This document shows positions 62,687 through 64,000 of a stretch of 64,000 nucleotides of DNA, piece after piece. Position 1 is the first letter of the stretch. Each line of letters starts with the position of its first letter. This DNA comes from Ascidiimonas aurantiaca (GTDB taxonomy: Bacteria > Bacteroidota > Bacteroidia > Flavobacteriales > Flavobacteriaceae). The stretch lies in NCBI RefSeq assembly GCF_037646345.1, contig NZ_JBBEWR010000009.1:62001-126000 (forward strand). Reading direction: 5' to 3'. The notes beneath the pieces were generated by a model, which was not told where the DNA came from, did no database searches, and worked only from the letters and a program-made list of their open reading frames with translations. The translations under genes were made by a program, and so were the position numbers.

Positions 62687-64000
62687 ATGGAAGGTAGTAA
62701 TTATGCAATAGGACTTGATATAGGAACCACTAAAATAGTGGCGATGATAGGCCGTAAGAATGAATATGGAAAGATCGAGATCCTGGCTATAGGGAAATCC
62801 AAAAGCCTGGGGGTTCATCGGGGGGTAGTTAACAATATTACACAAACCATACAGTCCATTCAGCAGGCCGTTGAACAGGCCGAAAGCAATTCGGGCCTTA
62901 AAATATCAGAAGTAGTGGTAGGTATTGCCGGGCAGCATATAAGAAGCCTGCAGCACAGTGATTATATTACCCGCCCTAATGCAGACGAGGTGATTGATGA
63001 AGATGATGTGGAGAGCCTCTGCAACCAGGTGTATAAACTGGTAATGCTTCCAGGAGAAGAGATCATTCACGTATTGCCACAAGAATTTAAAGTAGATGGG
63101 CAGGCAGAGATCAAAGAACCGGTTGGGATGTATGGCGGACGTCTGGAAGCTAATTTTCACGTAGTGGTGGGACAAATATCGTCCATACGCAATATAGGAA
63201 GGTGTGTGAAGAGCTCAGGACTGGATCTCGCAGGGATCACTCTGGAACCGTTGGCTTCGGCCAATGCCGTATTAAGCCAGGAGGAAAAAGAAGCCGGGGT
63301 GGCCCTTATTGATATTGGCGGGGGAACCACAGATCTGGCGATCTTTAAAGATGGCATAATTCGTCATACCGCCGTAATTCCCTTTGGAGGGAATGTCATT
63401 ACTGAAGATATAAAAGAAGGATGCTCTATTATAGAAAAGCAGGCAGAATTGTTAAAAATAAAATTTGGTTCTGCATGGCCCGGTGAGAATAAAGATAATG
63501 AGATCGTTTCCATTCCCGGCCTGAGAGGTAGGGAACCCAAAGAAATAACCCTAAAAAACCTTTCCAAGATCATTCATGCCCGGGTGGTAGAAATTATAGA
63601 ACAGGTATATCTCGAGATAAAGAATTATGGCCATGAAGAACAAAAGAAAAAGCTTATTGCCGGCATTGTACTTACCGGAGGGGGAAGTCAGCTAAAACAC
63701 CTCAAGCAATTGGTAGAGTACATAACCGGGATGGATACACGTATTGGATACCCCAACGAACACCTCGCAGGAGATTCTGATACCGAAACAGCCAGCCCGC
63801 TGTATGCCACAGCTGTGGGTCTTGTTATGAATGCCCTTAACAGGCTTGATAAAAACAATGTAAAACCCGAAGAAACACCAGATGAACATCCGGTAGAAGA
63901 TCATGAACCGGAAAATGACCCCAAAACAACATCGGCCCCTAAAAAGGAGCGGAAGTCCATTTTTGAAAAATGGTCCGATAAGTTGAAAGATTTTTTAGAT
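62687..64000 (+). CDS. ftsA: Cell division protein FtsA, 3' partial
   Basis: Actin-like membrane tether of FtsZ. The frame is open through the right edge; 438 residues are visible. Motifs are AIGLDIGTTKIVAMIGR (phosphate 1), the SHS2/1c region VVVGIAGQHIRS, ALIDIGGGTTDLAIFKDG (phosphate 2) and GIVLTGGGSQLKHL (adenosine). After about residue 385 comes an acidic Pro/Glu linker (EETPDEHPVEDHEPEND) leading to FEKWSDKLKDFL, which looks like the start of the amphipathic membrane-binding helix. ftsZ should follow outside. Confidence 0.96.
   Translation, partial: MEGSNYAIGLDIGTTKIVAMIGRKNEYGKIEILAIGKSKSLGVHRGVVNNITQTIQSIQQAVEQAESNSGLKISEVVVGIAGQHIRSLQHSDYITRPNADEVIDEDDVESLCNQVYKLVMLPGEEIIHVLPQEFKVDGQAEIKEPVGMYGGRLEANFHVVVGQISSIRNIGRCVKSSGLDLAGITLEPLASANAVLSQEEKEAGVALIDIGGGTTDLAIFKDGIIRHTAVIPFGGNVITEDIKEGCSIIEKQAELLKIKFGSAWPGENKDNEIVSIPGLRGREPKEITLKNLSKIIHARVVEIIEQVYLEIKNYGHEEQKKKLIAGIVLTGGGSQLKHLKQLVEYITGMDTRIGYPNEHLAGDSDTETASPLYATAVGLVMNALNRLDKNNVKPEETPDEHPVEDHEPENDPKTTSAPKKERKSIFEKWSDKLKDFLD

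Noticed and set aside
1..64000. Mobile elements, phage genes, defence or toxin-antitoxin systems, tRNA or rRNA genes
   Set aside because: Nothing supporting any of these was seen; all gene families and their composition fit a stable core-chromosome region.

Overview
The window is a stretch of chromosome from a gliding-type member of the Flavobacteriaceae (Bacteroidetes). The evidence is the moderately AT-rich sequence, gldA, gldB and gldC homologues, promoters of the Bacteroidetes TAnnTTTG type, few Shine-Dalgarno sequences, a two-gene metH, DUF3857 and head-GIN envelope proteins, and a dcw cluster in Bacteroidetes order. I saw no insertion sequence, prophage, tRNA, rRNA or CRISPR array. Genes are tightly packed and almost all look intact; hppA is cut by the left edge and ftsA by the right edge.

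Layout: 1-4.5 kb holds hppA (membrane pyrophosphatase), a deoxynucleoside kinase and an amidohydrolase lipoprotein. 4.6-21 kb is a sulfur and methionine island: metK, metY, metX-like, homoserine dehydrogenase, OsmC, metZ-like, sulfite reductase, the two siroheme-forming steps cobA and Met8-like, a ferredoxin-NADP reductase, split metH and metF. It covers sulfite to sulfide, sulfide capture on acetylhomoserine, remethylation and SAM synthesis. Three RNA controls are visible: a SAM-II-type riboswitch before metK, two consecutive Met/Cys-rich leader peptides each with a terminator before metY, and a SAM-I riboswitch before metH.

21-25 kb holds a PagL-like outer-membrane protein, a head-GIN lipoprotein, a class C beta-lactamase-like hydrolase and gldA. 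25-29.2 kb is an aromatic amino acid operon (pheA, aminotransferase, tyrA, DAHP synthase-chorismate mutase) behind a Phe/Tyr-rich leader peptide and terminator. 29-50 kb is housekeeping: rsgA, dtd, two DUF3857 proteins, a MazG-like enzyme, aroA, queA, rlmN, polyprenyl synthase, an ECF sigma factor with a probable anti-sigma and barrel protein, dnaG, a degenerate response regulator, nadE, gldB-gldC, engB and a hydrolase. 50.5-64 kb is the division and cell-wall cluster mraZ-rsmH-ftsL-ftsI-murE-mraY-murD-ftsW-murG-murC-ftsQ-ftsA, with three 10-bp MraZ-box-like repeats in its promoter.

The most notable signals are regulatory or are single residues: the tandem Met/Cys attenuator, the Phe/Tyr attenuator with a GTG-started leader, two SAM riboswitches whose 5' P1 strands can re-pair downstream, a HEPN-like domain fused to sulfite reductase, a DnaG lacking all four zinc ligands, and a response regulator with Glu at the phosphoacceptor position. 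No wholly new multi-gene system was recognised. All family assignments come from reading motifs, not from searches.
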